IMG/VR virus record: IMGVR_UViG_3300018876_001384
Coordinates: 1-46,311 of that record
Direction: 5' to 3' (one strand)
Source of the DNA: a virus
DNA: 46,311 bases
Positions 14,695 through 24,600 of this stretch are shown one piece after another. Within the stretch, counting starts at the first letter, position 1. Every line of letters starts with the position of its first letter. Made by a program: the position numbers and the translations under genes. Below the pieces are notes generated by a model. That model did not search any database. It worked only from the letters and a program-made list of their open reading frames with translations, and was not told where the DNA came from.

Positions 14695-15612
14695 ATGATT
14701 AATCTTAAGTCCTTAGTAAGTGTAGGTGCAATTCTTTTTGCATTATCAGCATGTAATACTACCGGAACAACAACTTTAGCAAACGGTAATACTGTACCAA
14801 CACATTATGGTTATCCAGATGTTAATTTTGATATCCGTAATGTTCCTGAAAACGAGTCTTTGTATCCTGGTGTTGTAGATGCTATTATGATTCCAAAAAA
14901 CCAAAACGGCGCTGGTGTAGTGTTATTAGCTTCGTGTACTGGCATACAACAATGGAATCAAGAAGATCTTAAAAACTTCACAAAGGAGTTAACACAAAAA
15001 GGATACACGGTTGCCGTACCAAATTATAATAGTGGTACTAGACCAGATGTTAGACCATGGAACTGTGGTAGGCATAAAGCACTGCAAGATATGCGTCTTG
15101 TTAAAGACGTATATGATGCTACAAATGCACTAGCAAATATTCCAGGTGTTGATTCTAATCGTATTTTTACTATTGGACAAAGCCTTGGCGCTCAGATCGG
15201 TTCTTTAGCAGTTGGAAAAATGTATGTACAATTTGCAAAGAAAAACAACTGGGGACCTATTCCCCGTGCAGTGATTGGATTATATGGTGGATGTCAATAT
15301 GGCGGCGGGACAAGAGTATTTCTAGCGCCACCTAGCGGACTAAATGGAATTAATAGACCAGTACTTTGGATGTCAGGAGCCGATGATCGTTACTATCAAA
15401 ATAACGGATGCTCAAAAAGGACAGAAGCAGAAGTTATGAAAGTGTTACCTGACAGTAAGTTTATTGTATACAAAGATGCAACTCACTGCTTTGATTGCAA
15501 GCAACTTGATGGCTTTGCTAATAAGCGAGAAGGGCATACATATTACTACAACAAAACTGTAACTAAACAAAGTCGTGATGAGATCTTTAATTTTATGGAG
15601 AAGTTTAAATGA
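14695..15612 (+). CDS. alpha/beta-hydrolase lipoprotein (dienelactone hydrolase-like)
   Basis: A 305-residue exported hydrolase. Residues 1-19 form a signal peptide (Lys at 5, hydrophobic 7-17) with lipobox LSAC and lipidated C20; a Thr/Asn/Gly-rich linker follows. The alpha/beta-hydrolase core has GQSLGAQ with nucleophile S163, an acid at D230 or D231 in SGADDRY, and H264 in DATHCF. Additional cysteines (C81, C124, C200, C239, C265, C268) suggest disulphides. The protein would sit in the host envelope, which is unusual for a phage product; candidate roles are envelope modification or superinfection exclusion (inference). It follows the VWA gene after one base and overlaps the next gene by ATGA. 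Confidence 0.82.
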   Translation: MINLKSLVSVGAILFALSACNTTGTTTLANGNTVPTHYGYPDVNFDIRNVPENESLYPGVVDAIMIPKNQNGAGVVLLASCTGIQQWNQEDLKNFTKELTQKGYTVAVPNYNSGTRPDVRPWNCGRHKALQDMRLVKDVYDATNALANIPGVDSNRIFTIGQSLGAQIGSLAVGKMYVQFAKKNNWGPIPRAVIGLYGGCQYGGGTRVFLAPPSGLNGINRPVLWMSGADDRYYQNNGCSKRTEAEVMKVLPDSKFIVYKDATHCFDCKQLDGFANKREGHTYYYNKTVTKQSRDEIFNFMEKFK

Positions 15613-15914
15613 CACAGTTGGATCCACAAGAACTATCAGGTCCGCAGTACGACAACCTACCAGTTACACTCGAAGAAGCAATAGAGCGGATTCGTAATAC
15701 TGAAACGGTACTAGATGATCTAGTTTCTAGTGTTGAGGTTGCGCTGGTTATGAATCAGCCGCAACTGACCGAACAGTTTATGAACAATGCTCGTGATCTT
15801 CTCAAAAATAAAATTGTAGAAGTTCACAATGATGAAGAAAAGGCTCCTATCAAAATTGTACGTGTAGTTGACGACCTCGAAGACAAGGACAAAAGCAATG
15901 TTGAAGTTTCGTGA
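15609..15914 (+). CDS. hypothetical acidic protein, 101 aa
   Basis: A soluble acidic protein, mostly helical, starting in an ATGA overlap with the lipoprotein gene. Residues 20-75 look like a helical hairpin (LEEAIERIRNTETVLDDLVS and the following helix) with heptad-like hydrophobics; the C-terminal tail is Asp/Glu/Lys rich. Not recognised. It overlaps the next gene by 17 bases. Confidence 0.65.
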   Translation: MTQLDPQELSGPQYDNLPVTLEEAIERIRNTETVLDDLVSSVEVALVMNQPQLTEQFMNNARDLLKNKIVEVHNDEEKAPIKIVRVVDDLEDKDKSNVEVS

Positions 15915-16185
15915 AGCTAGTTATATGAACGTGCATAACCTTCGTAGGATATACGATAACTGCCCTCCTCATTTTGAAAAAGTAAAGTTTAACTTATATG
16001 TGCATGAAAAAGAAATCTCAGATTGGCTTCACGAAAATACTGAAGGAAGATTTTGGATTGGTCCAATAGTAGAAGAACTAAACGGACGCAACGATATCAA
16101 CTATCAAGTTGGGTTCGAAATGCCCAGTGAGGCTAGTTACTTTGCTCTAATGCTAGAGCAATTTAATCCCAGTCAACAGTGGTAA
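15898..16185 (+). CDS. hypothetical protein, 95 aa
   Basis: A soluble small protein with a PPHFEKVKFNLY segment near 23-34 and WIGPIVEE near 54. ATG 15898 is used; an in-frame ATG at 15868 would add ten residues inside the previous gene. It ends in a Gln/Trp tail, and no membrane segment or known motif is seen. It closes a short gene group, followed by a 76-base gap. Confidence 0.6.
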   Translation: MLKFREASYMNVHNLRRIYDNCPPHFEKVKFNLYVHEKEISDWLHENTEGRFWIGPIVEELNGRNDINYQVGFEMPSEASYFALMLEQFNPSQQW

Positions 16186-16261
16186 CCTAAAATAATTATT
16201 TGGTGTTGCCTATTCAACCGTTAAATATAAACAGTATTTTACTCACAAAGGAGAACATTCA

Positions 16262-16573
16262 ATGAGTGATGATAATGAAACTGTAGAAGATCCAATTGCT
16301 GTTAATCCACAGCCAGATACTGCGCCTGCTCCCAGCACTGCTGGACTAGGTGTACAGGACTTACTTCTAATGTTACAAACCATTCAAGTTGTAGCAAAAC
16401 GTGGCGCTTTCCGCGCTGATGAAATGACCAATGTTGGCGGTCTACATGACAGGCTAATGACATTCTTAGAAGCTAGTGGTGCTATTACACGTTCAGATAC
16501 ACCGCCAGCAGACACTGAGAACACTCCCGCAGAAGATGGAACCATTGCTACTGCGGATACCGCAGGAGAATAA
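16262..16573 (+). CDS. conserved phage protein, 103 aa
   Basis: A small acidic protein with disordered Pro/Thr/Asp-rich ends and a central helical part (LGVQDLLLMLQTIQVVAKRG near 29-48, then AFRADEMTNVGGLHDRLMTF near 49-68). The RGAFRA.EM..VG..(Y/H)..L..FLE pattern recurs, from memory, in a hypothetical protein of marine T4-like phages. Good ribosome-binding site (AAAGGAG). The 76-base gap before it has no clear promoter; TTAAATATAAA at 16221-16231 is AT-rich and could be a late-type box, but the match is poor. Confidence 0.7.
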   Translation: MSDDNETVEDPIAVNPQPDTAPAPSTAGLGVQDLLLMLQTIQVVAKRGAFRADEMTNVGGLHDRLMTFLEASGAITRSDTPPADTENTPAEDGTIATADTAGE

Positions 16574-16574
16574 T

Positions 16575-17240
16575 ATGGCTTTTATAAAACATGTTGGTGT
16601 TCATAACCAACGTAAGGCTATCGTGTGCTTTAGAGAAGTACCAGGTGAAGAACATATGTGTCTTATTGCCTATTCAGATCGTTTGCCAGAAACAGTACAT
16701 CATGAACTAATGAAGTGTGTAGAAAGTGAACTAGGTCAATCAACAGCCGATCTAGCTGAAGTTATGCATAGGCATACAATGGCAGATGGTAGAAACTTAC
16801 TATCTGTTTTGCACACTGAAAACCGTATGCAAAAGGTTCCAAACAATCAGTTTATTCTAACACCTAATACGCAGACTAAACAACGTTTGGATGAAGTCAA
16901 TCAGTTAATGAAAGATATTGCCGCAGGTAATGCCGCCGCAACACGAGCAAAAGAGCTCGATGAAGGTCGTGGCATGCAGATGCCTGCACAACGAGGGCGT
17001 GATCTTGGAGAACCTAGCAGTGTAGAGCAAATGGCAAATACACTACAAGCACCTAGCAGTGGTGCGCTAAGTGATGCAGATATTGCCGCTGACTTAAATA
17101 AACAAGCATCCGATTTAGAAACATCGGCGCAAGCAATGCTTGCTGAGGCAAAACGCCTCCAAGAAGAAGCACAGGGGCTAACAGGCAATGTCACAGAAAA
17201 ACCAAAAAAGAGGGGCCGCCCGAAGAAGCAAACGGCTTAG
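16575..17240 (+). CDS. conserved phage protein with C-terminal AT-hook-like motif, 221 aa
   Basis: The N-terminal domain (residues 1-95) begins FIKHVGVHNQRKAIVCFREV and contains EEHMCLIAY, matching from memory a conserved protein of cyanophage-like T4 viruses. A long Ala/Gln/Glu-rich coiled-coil-like helix spans about 170-205, and the end KKRGRPKK (211-218) is a classic AT-hook, a minor-groove binder of AT-rich DNA. The role may therefore be at the phage DNA, but no function is known to me. Overlaps the next gene by 53 bases. Confidence 0.75.
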   Translation: MAFIKHVGVHNQRKAIVCFREVPGEEHMCLIAYSDRLPETVHHELMKCVESELGQSTADLAEVMHRHTMADGRNLLSVLHTENRMQKVPNNQFILTPNTQTKQRLDEVNQLMKDIAAGNAAATRAKELDEGRGMQMPAQRGRDLGEPSSVEQMANTLQAPSSGALSDADIAADLNKQASDLETSAQAMLAEAKRLQEEAQGLTGNVTEKPKKRGRPKKQTA

Positions 17241-17538
17241 GATTACTAAGAAAGCTAAGTGGGAAAAGATACTCAGTGATGTTGATAAAACCCTTGTACC
17301 TGTAACTTGTTTAGAAGGAATCGAAGTCAACTTAGTAGATGGTACTACTGTTAGAATAGACATAGTTCAGCTATTAGAAGAAGACGGACTAGAACCTGAT
17401 CTTGTTGAAGAGATGATCAACAGTAGGCTAGAGGCACTAGACAATATCATTAGAGATGTAGATTTTTTTATTAACTTAGATAACGTTGCTGATTCAGTTC
17501 AGCCTTTAACAGATGAGATACTTAAGAACTTAAAATGA
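17188..17538 (+). CDS. conserved basic phage protein, 116 aa
   Basis: A protein with a Lys/Arg-rich first 25 residues (RRSKRLRITKKAKWEKIL near 12-29) and an acidic remainder with VPVTCLEGIEVNLVDGTTV near 37-55. I recall the ITKKAKWEKIL...VNL.DGT..D block as conserved in marine T4-like phages. The start inside the previous gene is supported by the basic N-terminus shared with those relatives. Ends in an ATGA overlap with the DHFR gene. Confidence 0.75.
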   Translation: MSQKNQKRGAARRSKRLRITKKAKWEKILSDVDKTLVPVTCLEGIEVNLVDGTTVRIDIVQLLEEDGLEPDLVEEMINSRLEALDNIIRDVDFFINLDNVADSVQPLTDEILKNLK

Positions 17539-18056
17539 TAACAGCATTACTGGCAACAGACCATCGAGGTGGCATGGGCTATAAAGGAACACTGCCTTGG
17601 TATGTGCCAGAAGATCTAAGAAACTTCCAAACGCTAACAATGAATCAGATTGTAGTTATGGGTAGGAAAACATGGGACGATCCTAAATTTCCAAAACCTC
17701 TCAAAGGAAGAACTTGTTATGTTGTTACGAACCGTCCTAGTACATTAGAACATAGTGCCCATCCTTTAGACGGGTCTGATGTTAGGAAGGCTGTGTTGGA
17801 TTTAGAGGTTTTAAATTCAACAAATTCAAAGAAGGTATATATTATCGGTGGTCCTAAACTTATTATGGACTGTCACAGTGTGCTAGATTACGTTTACCTA
17901 ACCCATATCGAAGGTACATATAGCACAGATGTTAAAATTAACCTAAAGAAGCTACTAGCAGGTTTTAGACCGGTTAGAAGTTCTCACGCACCAGGATCAA
18001 AGGCTACATTTATTCAATATGAAAACTTATTTAAACGCCTTGCAGGAAGTGCTTGA
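17535..18056 (+). CDS. folA: dihydrofolate reductase
   Basis: A 173-residue DHFR, making tetrahydrofolate with NADPH for the thymidylate synthase next door. Seen: the N-terminal strand [21 protein letters not shown], an acidic catalytic-site segment PEDLRNF, VMGRKTW near 39 for NADPH binding, and IIGGPKLI near 110. Length is normal for the family (about 160-170). Starts in an ATGA overlap and overlaps thyA by 38 bases, so the pair is translationally linked as in T4. Confidence 0.92.
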   Translation: MITALLATDHRGGMGYKGTLPWYVPEDLRNFQTLTMNQIVVMGRKTWDDPKFPKPLKGRTCYVVTNRPSTLEHSAHPLDGSDVRKAVLDLEVLNSTNSKKVYIIGGPKLIMDCHSVLDYVYLTHIEGTYSTDVKINLKKLLAGFRPVRSSHAPGSKATFIQYENLFKRLAGSA

Positions 18057-18903
18057 ACACGGAGAGGTACGCGAAGACCGTACTGGTGTAGGCACTATTA
18101 GCGTATTTGGTATGCAACAACGTTACGATTTACGTAAAGGTTTTCCTGCAATGACCACAAAGAAACTTGCATGGCGAAGTGTTGTTAGTGAACTACTATG
18201 GTTCATTGAAGGTAGTGGAGACGAGCGTAGACTTGCAGAGATCTTACATGGAACACGTGACGTAAACAAACATACTATTTGGTCTCCTAATAGAGACGCA
18301 GACTACTGGATATCTAAAGCACAATACCACGGAGACTTAGGTCGTGTATATGGTGTACAATGGCGAGACTGGAGTAAGTGGCGTCGAACACCAGACAGTG
18401 GAATACACTGGGAAGTTGACCAATTTGGCATAGATCAAATTGAAGAATTAATCAACGGTATCCAAAAGAATCCTTACAGCCGTAGACATATTTTAAGTGC
18501 ATGGAATGTCAGTGACCTAGATGAAATGGCACTGCCTCCCTGTCACGTTATGAGTCAGTTTTATGTTAGCAAGGCAGGAGAGCTCAGTTGTCAAATGTAT
18601 CAGCGTTCATGCGATATGTTCTTAGGAGTGCCCTTTAACATTGCCAGCTATTCTTTATTAACACATATGATTGCACAGGTGTGCGGACTACAAGTAGGCG
18701 AGTTTGTTCACACCTTAGGCGATGCACACATCTATCTCAACCATGTTGACCAAGTTAAGGAACAACTTGCGAGAGAACCATTACCATTGCCTACACTATG
18801 GCTCAATCCAGAGAAGAAAGACATAGACCATTTTACAATGGATGACATACGACTTGAAGGATATGAAAGCCACGGAACTATCAAAGCGGAGATGGCAGTA
18901 TGA
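18019..18903 (+). CDS. thyA: thymidylate synthase (ThyA type)
   Basis: A 294-residue ThyA converting dUMP to dTMP with methylene-tetrahydrofolate for phage DNA synthesis. Seen: EDRTGVGT near 19-26, the active-site C175 in [23 protein letters not shown] near 195-211, and GDAHIYLNH near the folate-binding region. Length is near that of T4 td, and no intron is present. Overlaps the DHFR gene upstream and meets the epimerase gene by ATGA. Confidence 0.95.
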   Translation: MKTYLNALQEVLEHGEVREDRTGVGTISVFGMQQRYDLRKGFPAMTTKKLAWRSVVSELLWFIEGSGDERRLAEILHGTRDVNKHTIWSPNRDADYWISKAQYHGDLGRVYGVQWRDWSKWRRTPDSGIHWEVDQFGIDQIEELINGIQKNPYSRRHILSAWNVSDLDEMALPPCHVMSQFYVSKAGELSCQMYQRSCDMFLGVPFNIASYSLLTHMIAQVCGLQVGEFVHTLGDAHIYLNHVDQVKEQLAREPLPLPTLWLNPEKKDIDHFTMDDIRLEGYESHGTIKAEMAV

Positions 18904-19919
18904 AAGCATTAGTTACAGGCGGACTTGGACTCATTGGACATAACGTTGTACAACATCTAGTTCGAGATCACGATATTCCAACTGCAATACTAGACAACCT
19001 AACAAATTATGATGGCGCAATAAGCATGAAAGAACTGGGCTACTTGTTTGGCGAACGTTTAAAAGCAGTGCAAGAACTTCCGCAGTCACATATGAATCTA
19101 AATCATTTACACAAAGACATCAACAACAAAAAAGAACTAGAAGCTTGCTTTAACTTTGTTAAACCCAATGTGGTCTATCATCTAGCATGTCCTCCTCGAC
19201 AAAAGATTGTACAGTATAATCCAGGAGCAAACAGCGTTACAATGACTGGCGGGTTACTCAACATTCTAGAAAAGTCAGTTGCATATGGTGTTGAACGCTT
19301 TGTGTATATTAGTAGTAGCATGGTCTACGGTGACTTCGATAATATGGTTACTGAAGATGCTGATTGTCATCCACAAGGCGAGTATGGTATTCTTAAACTC
19401 ACAGGCGAAGCACTAGTGAAAGACTATCATAGAAAATATGGCTTAAAGTATACTATCATTCGTCCCAGTGCAGTGTACGGTCCATTAGATCTAAGTGACC
19501 GTGTCATTTCAAAGTTCTTGTTAACTGCTATGGGCAACGGAGAACTACAAGTAAATGGCGAAAATGAAACGCTAGACTTCACTTATGTCGACGACGCTGC
19601 CAGTGGTATTGTTCTTGCAGGTCTGAGTGAAAACAGCATCAATAACACCTATAATATTACAAAAAGCCACAGTAAAACACTCCGTGCGGCGGCTGAATTA
19701 GCTGTGAGCATAGTAGGTAAAGGAACAGTTAATGTTCGTGAAAAAGACGCAGACTTTCCTAGTCGAGGTGCTTTAGATATTTCGCGAGCAAAACAAGACT
19801 TTGGATACAATCCTAAAGTTGACATTGAAGAAGGATTTGGGATATACTATGAGTGGCTTAAAAATTCCGTTTACTGGGATACAAAGACAATACGCAAGTT
19901 TACGGAAAGAACTGCTTGA
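18900..19919 (+). CDS. NAD-dependent epimerase/dehydratase (extended SDR)
   Basis: A 339-residue extended short-chain dehydrogenase acting on nucleotide sugars. The NAD-binding glycine motif is GGLGLIGH at 7-14; the Ser and YxxxK of the active site are SSS at 138-140 and Y162-x3-K166, with MVYGD following the Ser strand, as in UDP-glucose 4-epimerases and UDP-glucuronate decarboxylases. The exact substrate cannot be told. With the aminotransferase and SGNH protein that follow, it forms a sugar-nucleotide module. Confidence 0.85.
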   Translation: MKALVTGGLGLIGHNVVQHLVRDHDIPTAILDNLTNYDGAISMKELGYLFGERLKAVQELPQSHMNLNHLHKDINNKKELEACFNFVKPNVVYHLACPPRQKIVQYNPGANSVTMTGGLLNILEKSVAYGVERFVYISSSMVYGDFDNMVTEDADCHPQGEYGILKLTGEALVKDYHRKYGLKYTIIRPSAVYGPLDLSDRVISKFLLTAMGNGELQVNGENETLDFTYVDDAASGIVLAGLSENSINNTYNITKSHSKTLRAAAELAVSIVGKGTVNVREKDADFPSRGALDISRAKQDFGYNPKVDIEEGFGIYYEWLKNSVYWDTKTIRKFTERTA

Positions 19920-20985
19920 TACCGCTGATGATGTCTGGAGTAGTGGACAAGTATTAGACGGCAAATATACGTATGCGTTCGAAAGTGTAATAGCAGAACG
20001 CACTGGTCGCAAATATGCTATTGCTGTTAACAGCGGAACTCAAGCATTAATATTTGCGCTCAGAAGCCTAAACCTAGGATATCAAAAACTAGTAGGCATT
20101 CCTGCACTAAGTTTCATAGCTACATCAAATGCAGTATTAGAAGCTGGGTTGGTTCCATTTGTGCTAGACGTTGATGCAAATGGTCAAGTAGACCTTGCAG
20201 ATGAGTCAACTACACAATCATCACTTGATGCACTAATGTATGTTAACCTTTATGGTAACATGATAGACTATGATCGTTTAACTGTTATCACACAGTTCTT
20301 TGGCGGGCTAAATCTTCCCATTATAGAAGATGCCGCTCAGAGCTTTGGAGCCAAGTACAACGGCAAGCCTAGTGGTAGTTTTGGTGACATCAGTGTGTTT
20401 AGTTTTGATCCTATGAAGAACTTCAACAACTATGGATCAGGCGGTATGTTACTGACTGACGAATATGAAATATATCATAAAGTAACTGATCTAAGAAATA
20501 ACGGAAAGCCAGGTAGATTCTATCGTAGTGGCACTAATAGCAAAATGAGTGAATTGGATTGTGCGTGTATGTTGATCAAGCTCAATCACTTTGATGCTTG
20601 GCAAAAACGCAGAACTGAGATTGCAGAGTATTGGAACGAGCAGTTCAAAGATAAAATCGAAACTCTTGCAGTAGATGAATCTGTTGAACCCAGTTGGCAC
20701 AAGTATCCTATTTTTATAGATGATCGTGCGTGGATGCGATTCCAGTTAATAGATCAAGGCATTGATACACGCATACACTACGAAGAGCCATTAAACGAAA
20801 CAGTATCTTACCAATCAAGTGTTGAAGGCACCAATCGTTTTAAGCAGGATCCTGTAAAGTTTTTAGAGTGTGCTGTTAATGCTAAACGTCTAAGTTTACG
20901 AACACTGAGCTTGCCTATCTATCCCGAGCTAACAGACGCAGAAGTAGAATACATTGCAACAAGTGTATTAAATTTAAGAAGATGA
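19849..20985 (+). CDS. DegT/DnrJ/EryC1 sugar aminotransferase
   Basis: A 378-residue PLP-dependent enzyme of the family that aminates keto-sugar nucleotides. Seen: NSGTQAL near 61-67, EDAAQSFGAKY at 160-170 with the cofactor Asp, and K190 in the SFDPMKNFNNYGSGGM segment as the PLP lysine; an RIHYEEP segment lies near the C-terminus. ATG 19849 lies 71 bases inside the epimerase gene, with AAGG ahead. Together with the epimerase it should make an amino sugar for a glycan (inference). It meets the following SGNH gene by ATGA. Confidence 0.87.
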   Translation: MSGLKIPFTGIQRQYASLRKELLDTADDVWSSGQVLDGKYTYAFESVIAERTGRKYAIAVNSGTQALIFALRSLNLGYQKLVGIPALSFIATSNAVLEAGLVPFVLDVDANGQVDLADESTTQSSLDALMYVNLYGNMIDYDRLTVITQFFGGLNLPIIEDAAQSFGAKYNGKPSGSFGDISVFSFDPMKNFNNYGSGGMLLTDEYEIYHKVTDLRNNGKPGRFYRSGTNSKMSELDCACMLIKLNHFDAWQKRRTEIAEYWNEQFKDKIETLAVDESVEPSWHKYPIFIDDRAWMRFQLIDQGIDTRIHYEEPLNETVSYQSSVEGTNRFKQDPVKFLECAVNAKRLSLRTLSLPIYPELTDAEVEYIATSVLNLRR

Positions 20986-21686
20986 TAACCTTCGGTTCAA
21001 AGTTTATCAGAGACAATAGTGATACTCAGTTGCGTTGGTTGCCAATGGATACTGAAAGACTGTTTAAAGAAAACATGTCTATACCAAGCAAAAGAAAACA
21101 ACTAGAACAACTCGATTGGAACAGTAATAGCATCTTGTACGATCTCAATCGATATGGCTTCCGTGGAGAAATTATTGAAGACTGCGACCTAGTAGCACTG
21201 GGCTGTAGTTTTACTATGGGGATCGGCGTTAAACAAGATAGTATTTGGTGCTCCGTTGTTGCAAAAGAATTAAACAGATCCTTAACTAATCTAGGGTCAG
21301 GAGGTGCAGGTTTAGATACAGTATTTAGAATCGCAGATCACTGGCTACCAAAGCTAAAGCCAAAACATGTACTGTTACTAACACCACCTGGAGACCGAAT
21401 CGAAGTATTTGCCGATGATATACCAACGATCTACAGCATTGAAGATCACAATAAATTTGGAAATCGAGATTGGTGGGCTACTGATATAAATTTTGAATTA
21501 TACAATCGCCGTTCGTTAATGGCTATAGAACTGTTATGTGTTCAAAATCAATGCAAACTAACTGTAATAGATAGTGAAGAAAATATCAAATATTTAGATC
21601 GTGGACGAGACTTAGTACATCCTGGACCGCTAAGTCATCGACATATAGCAAACTTGTTTATTGATTTGATTCAAAAAGATTTCTAA
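20982..21686 (+). CDS. SGNH-like protein (GCS variant)
   Basis: A 234-residue protein whose block I motif reads LGCSFTMGIGV (near 72-82), keeping the nucleophile-position Ser after GC instead of GD; NLGSGGAGLD near 99-108 matches block II/III glycine and HPGPLSHRHIA near the C-terminus gives the His. It could be an O-acyl esterase or transferase acting on the amino sugar made by the two upstream enzymes. It also has a 60-residue N-terminal extension. The 3' end overlaps a convergent gene by 29 bases. Confidence 0.65.
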   Translation: MITFGSKFIRDNSDTQLRWLPMDTERLFKENMSIPSKRKQLEQLDWNSNSILYDLNRYGFRGEIIEDCDLVALGCSFTMGIGVKQDSIWCSVVAKELNRSLTNLGSGGAGLDTVFRIADHWLPKLKPKHVLLLTPPGDRIEVFADDIPTIYSIEDHNKFGNRDWWATDINFELYNRRSLMAIELLCVQNQCKLTVIDSEENIKYLDRGRDLVHPGPLSHRHIANLFIDLIQKDF

Positions 21687-24600
21687 GCCAAGGCCAATCA
21701 AAGCTCTTTTGTAGCTCTGCAGGATTGCCATCTACGCTTTCATAAAACGTCAAAGCATCCTGTGCTCCGCGAATACTCCATTCTCCGTTTGTAACTTCCG
21801 CACCTTTGCGTAGCCAAGCACGTAAACGTCCTTCAGTTTCGATGCTGGGTTTGTCATCAATGAACTGTCTGAGTTTAAGTGTTTCACGGAATGCAGTACG
21901 CCAGGTCATCCAAGCATCTGCATTATAATGTGCAGTACCACTTAGGATAGGCACAACTTCATGCGCTCTTGACAGTGTAAAGTCTAAGCCGCTTTCGTTT
22001 GTATCTAGTGTAAGACGCTTGTTGTAAGCGATAACGCCCATGTGTCCATACTCTAATCCGTTGACTGGATTGCGAGCATAGAAGATATAGTGCTTGGCTT
22101 CTTGGAAATAGTCTGGTTGCCAAGACCAATCAAAGTCTGGGTTAACTTCTATCTTAGCAAACACTGCAAAGAACCAATCAGTAGAACTAGCCTGTGCCGC
22201 GGCTTGATATGCGGCTATACGCCCGTTTACACCGTCTATGCGCTTCACACGCTGGGGGTTGTTTACACAAGCACACAAATGCTCGTACCAACGGTCTGCG
22301 TCTGTCTCTCCATTACTAATAAACACAATGTCTAGATCACGCTTGTTTTGTACCTGTGTTTTGTCTATGTAGGGATAGTCGTATACCTGCTCAACTTGTC
22401 TAGCATGTATGTCACGTGGCACTAGTGCAGAGTCGTTGTTGTGAGTTAAACTGATGACCGTACGATCCTTTGCTCGCCACAAGCAAGGTGTTTTGTATGC
22501 TGACATATCTATAGTAGCATGTTCGTGTGCAAGCATACCATATGGAAAAGTACCCCAACGCCATTCATTAATAACTTTTATCATACTATCGCCTGTATAG
22601 GTATGTGTAGGCATCGGTAAACGCTGTACTTGTTGTTCTGAGCAATAATTAATAGTTTCAAACCAGTCTAGTATTTCAATTGAATCCATTTGCTGTTTAA
22701 ATGTAGGAACGTGTACATAGAATGTATCTCCTCTACGTTGGTTATTTGAGGGGAAGATATGAAGCATTTCACGCTGCCAAGGCTCTGGTTGCCAGCTGAA
22801 ATCGAACCGCGAATAGTCACAAACACTATTGACTATCCATATGTATTCCTGTCCTTCGTGTGAGTTGATAATGCGCTTAAACGTATCTAAGTAGTTGCTA
22901 ACAAATCGTGTGCTGGTGACGTTGGGATAGCGTTCTTTTAGTTTACTAAATTGATCTGTTGGATTGCCCCAATCTACATATACAATATCATGTAAATCAT
23001 CTGGTACTAGCACAGGCTGACTATTTACAAAGTTTAGGTTTGGAAACTCTTCAATAGAGTTTGCCCATTTGCTGTTGCGTTCAAACTCTGAACGATTAAT
23101 AAGAAATGTATCACTCCACTTTTGCCATTGCGACCCAAACACATGAGTCATGTAGCGTTGCCAACTTTCAGGATGCCAACTAAAATCAAAGTCATCATAG
23201 ATACATTCACTGCTAATAACCCAAAAACGTCCTGTTGAGCTACGTGTACAACAGCGCCGAACAGTTTCCATTAGGCTGTTGGCATAGCGTATCTTCTGTG
23301 CTGTTGGGTAGCGTTCTTCAATACGTTCCCAACGCTGTTGGCTACTGGCATTAAAATAGTCTACATAAAAGATATCTAGCACCTTACTAACACGAGTGCT
23401 AAAGTCATGCAGTCCGGCAGTGGGATAGTCTTCTGCAATCTTAATCTCAATGGCTTGGGGTGTGTGATATTCTAATCCACTGCTGGCTTGCCATTCACTA
23501 GGAAAGTGATAAACATACGGAGGTTCTAGTACATCAGGATGCCAGCTGAAGTCAACTGTGTTGGGATCAATTTCATCGGGTACTATCCAGTTGTCACGAA
23601 CTTCTAGTGCTCTAACAATCATTGCATCCACTATCTTTGGTTCTGTGGCTCCTGCTACTCGATAGGTTACCCCACTGGCAGGTTGATGTTGACTAGGGAA
23701 ATGATAGACATATGGTGGATCTAATGGGTTGGGTTTCCATGTAAGGTCAACCGACTTTCTGTCAATGTAGTCTGGAATAGTCCAGTTCTCTGTTTCTTCT
23801 AGTAACATTACTACAAAGTCATCTACAAACTTGATCTCTGTAGCGCCAGGAACAGTGTATGCGACTCCGCTGGCATTCTGATGTTGGCTTGGAAAATGAT
23901 AGATATAAGGCGGATCTAATGGATTAGGTCGCCATGTAAAATCAATAGTTCTTTTGTCGACTCCTTGCGGGATAGTCCACCCTTCTGTGTCCTCTATTGT
24001 TTGTACAACTTGATCGTCTACCATTTTGATCTCGGTTGCGTTCTGACAGGTATAAGTGACACCTGATGAACTTTGATGTTGGCTAGGGAAATGATAGATG
24101 TATCCTGGATCAAATGGATTAGGATGCCAAGACTGATCCACACTCGATGGATCAACATAATCTGGAATATGCCAATGGCGAGCAGTATCTTCACATGCAA
24201 TAGCACGTACCACAAAGTCATCCACTAGTTTAACTTTAGTTGCGCCGCCTACATGATAACTTGCACCGCCTGCACTTTGCCATTGACTTGGAAAGTGATA
24301 GGTATACGGTTCGTCAAGCACATTAGGATGCCATGTAAAATCAACTGAATGTCTATCAATATTACGGGCTATACTCCAATTATCGTCTGCGTAAACGGAA
24401 CGTACCACAAAGTCATCTACTAGTTTAATATCTGTTGCGCCTGGCACTGTATAGGTTACCCCACTAGCACTTTGATGTTGGCTAGGGAAATGATATACAT
24501 AAGGTGGGTCTAATGGATTAGGATGCCATTCCCAGTCAATAGTTGTGTCGTCTATGTATTTAGGTACATGCCAATGGTCACGGGCAACAGTTACTTGTGC

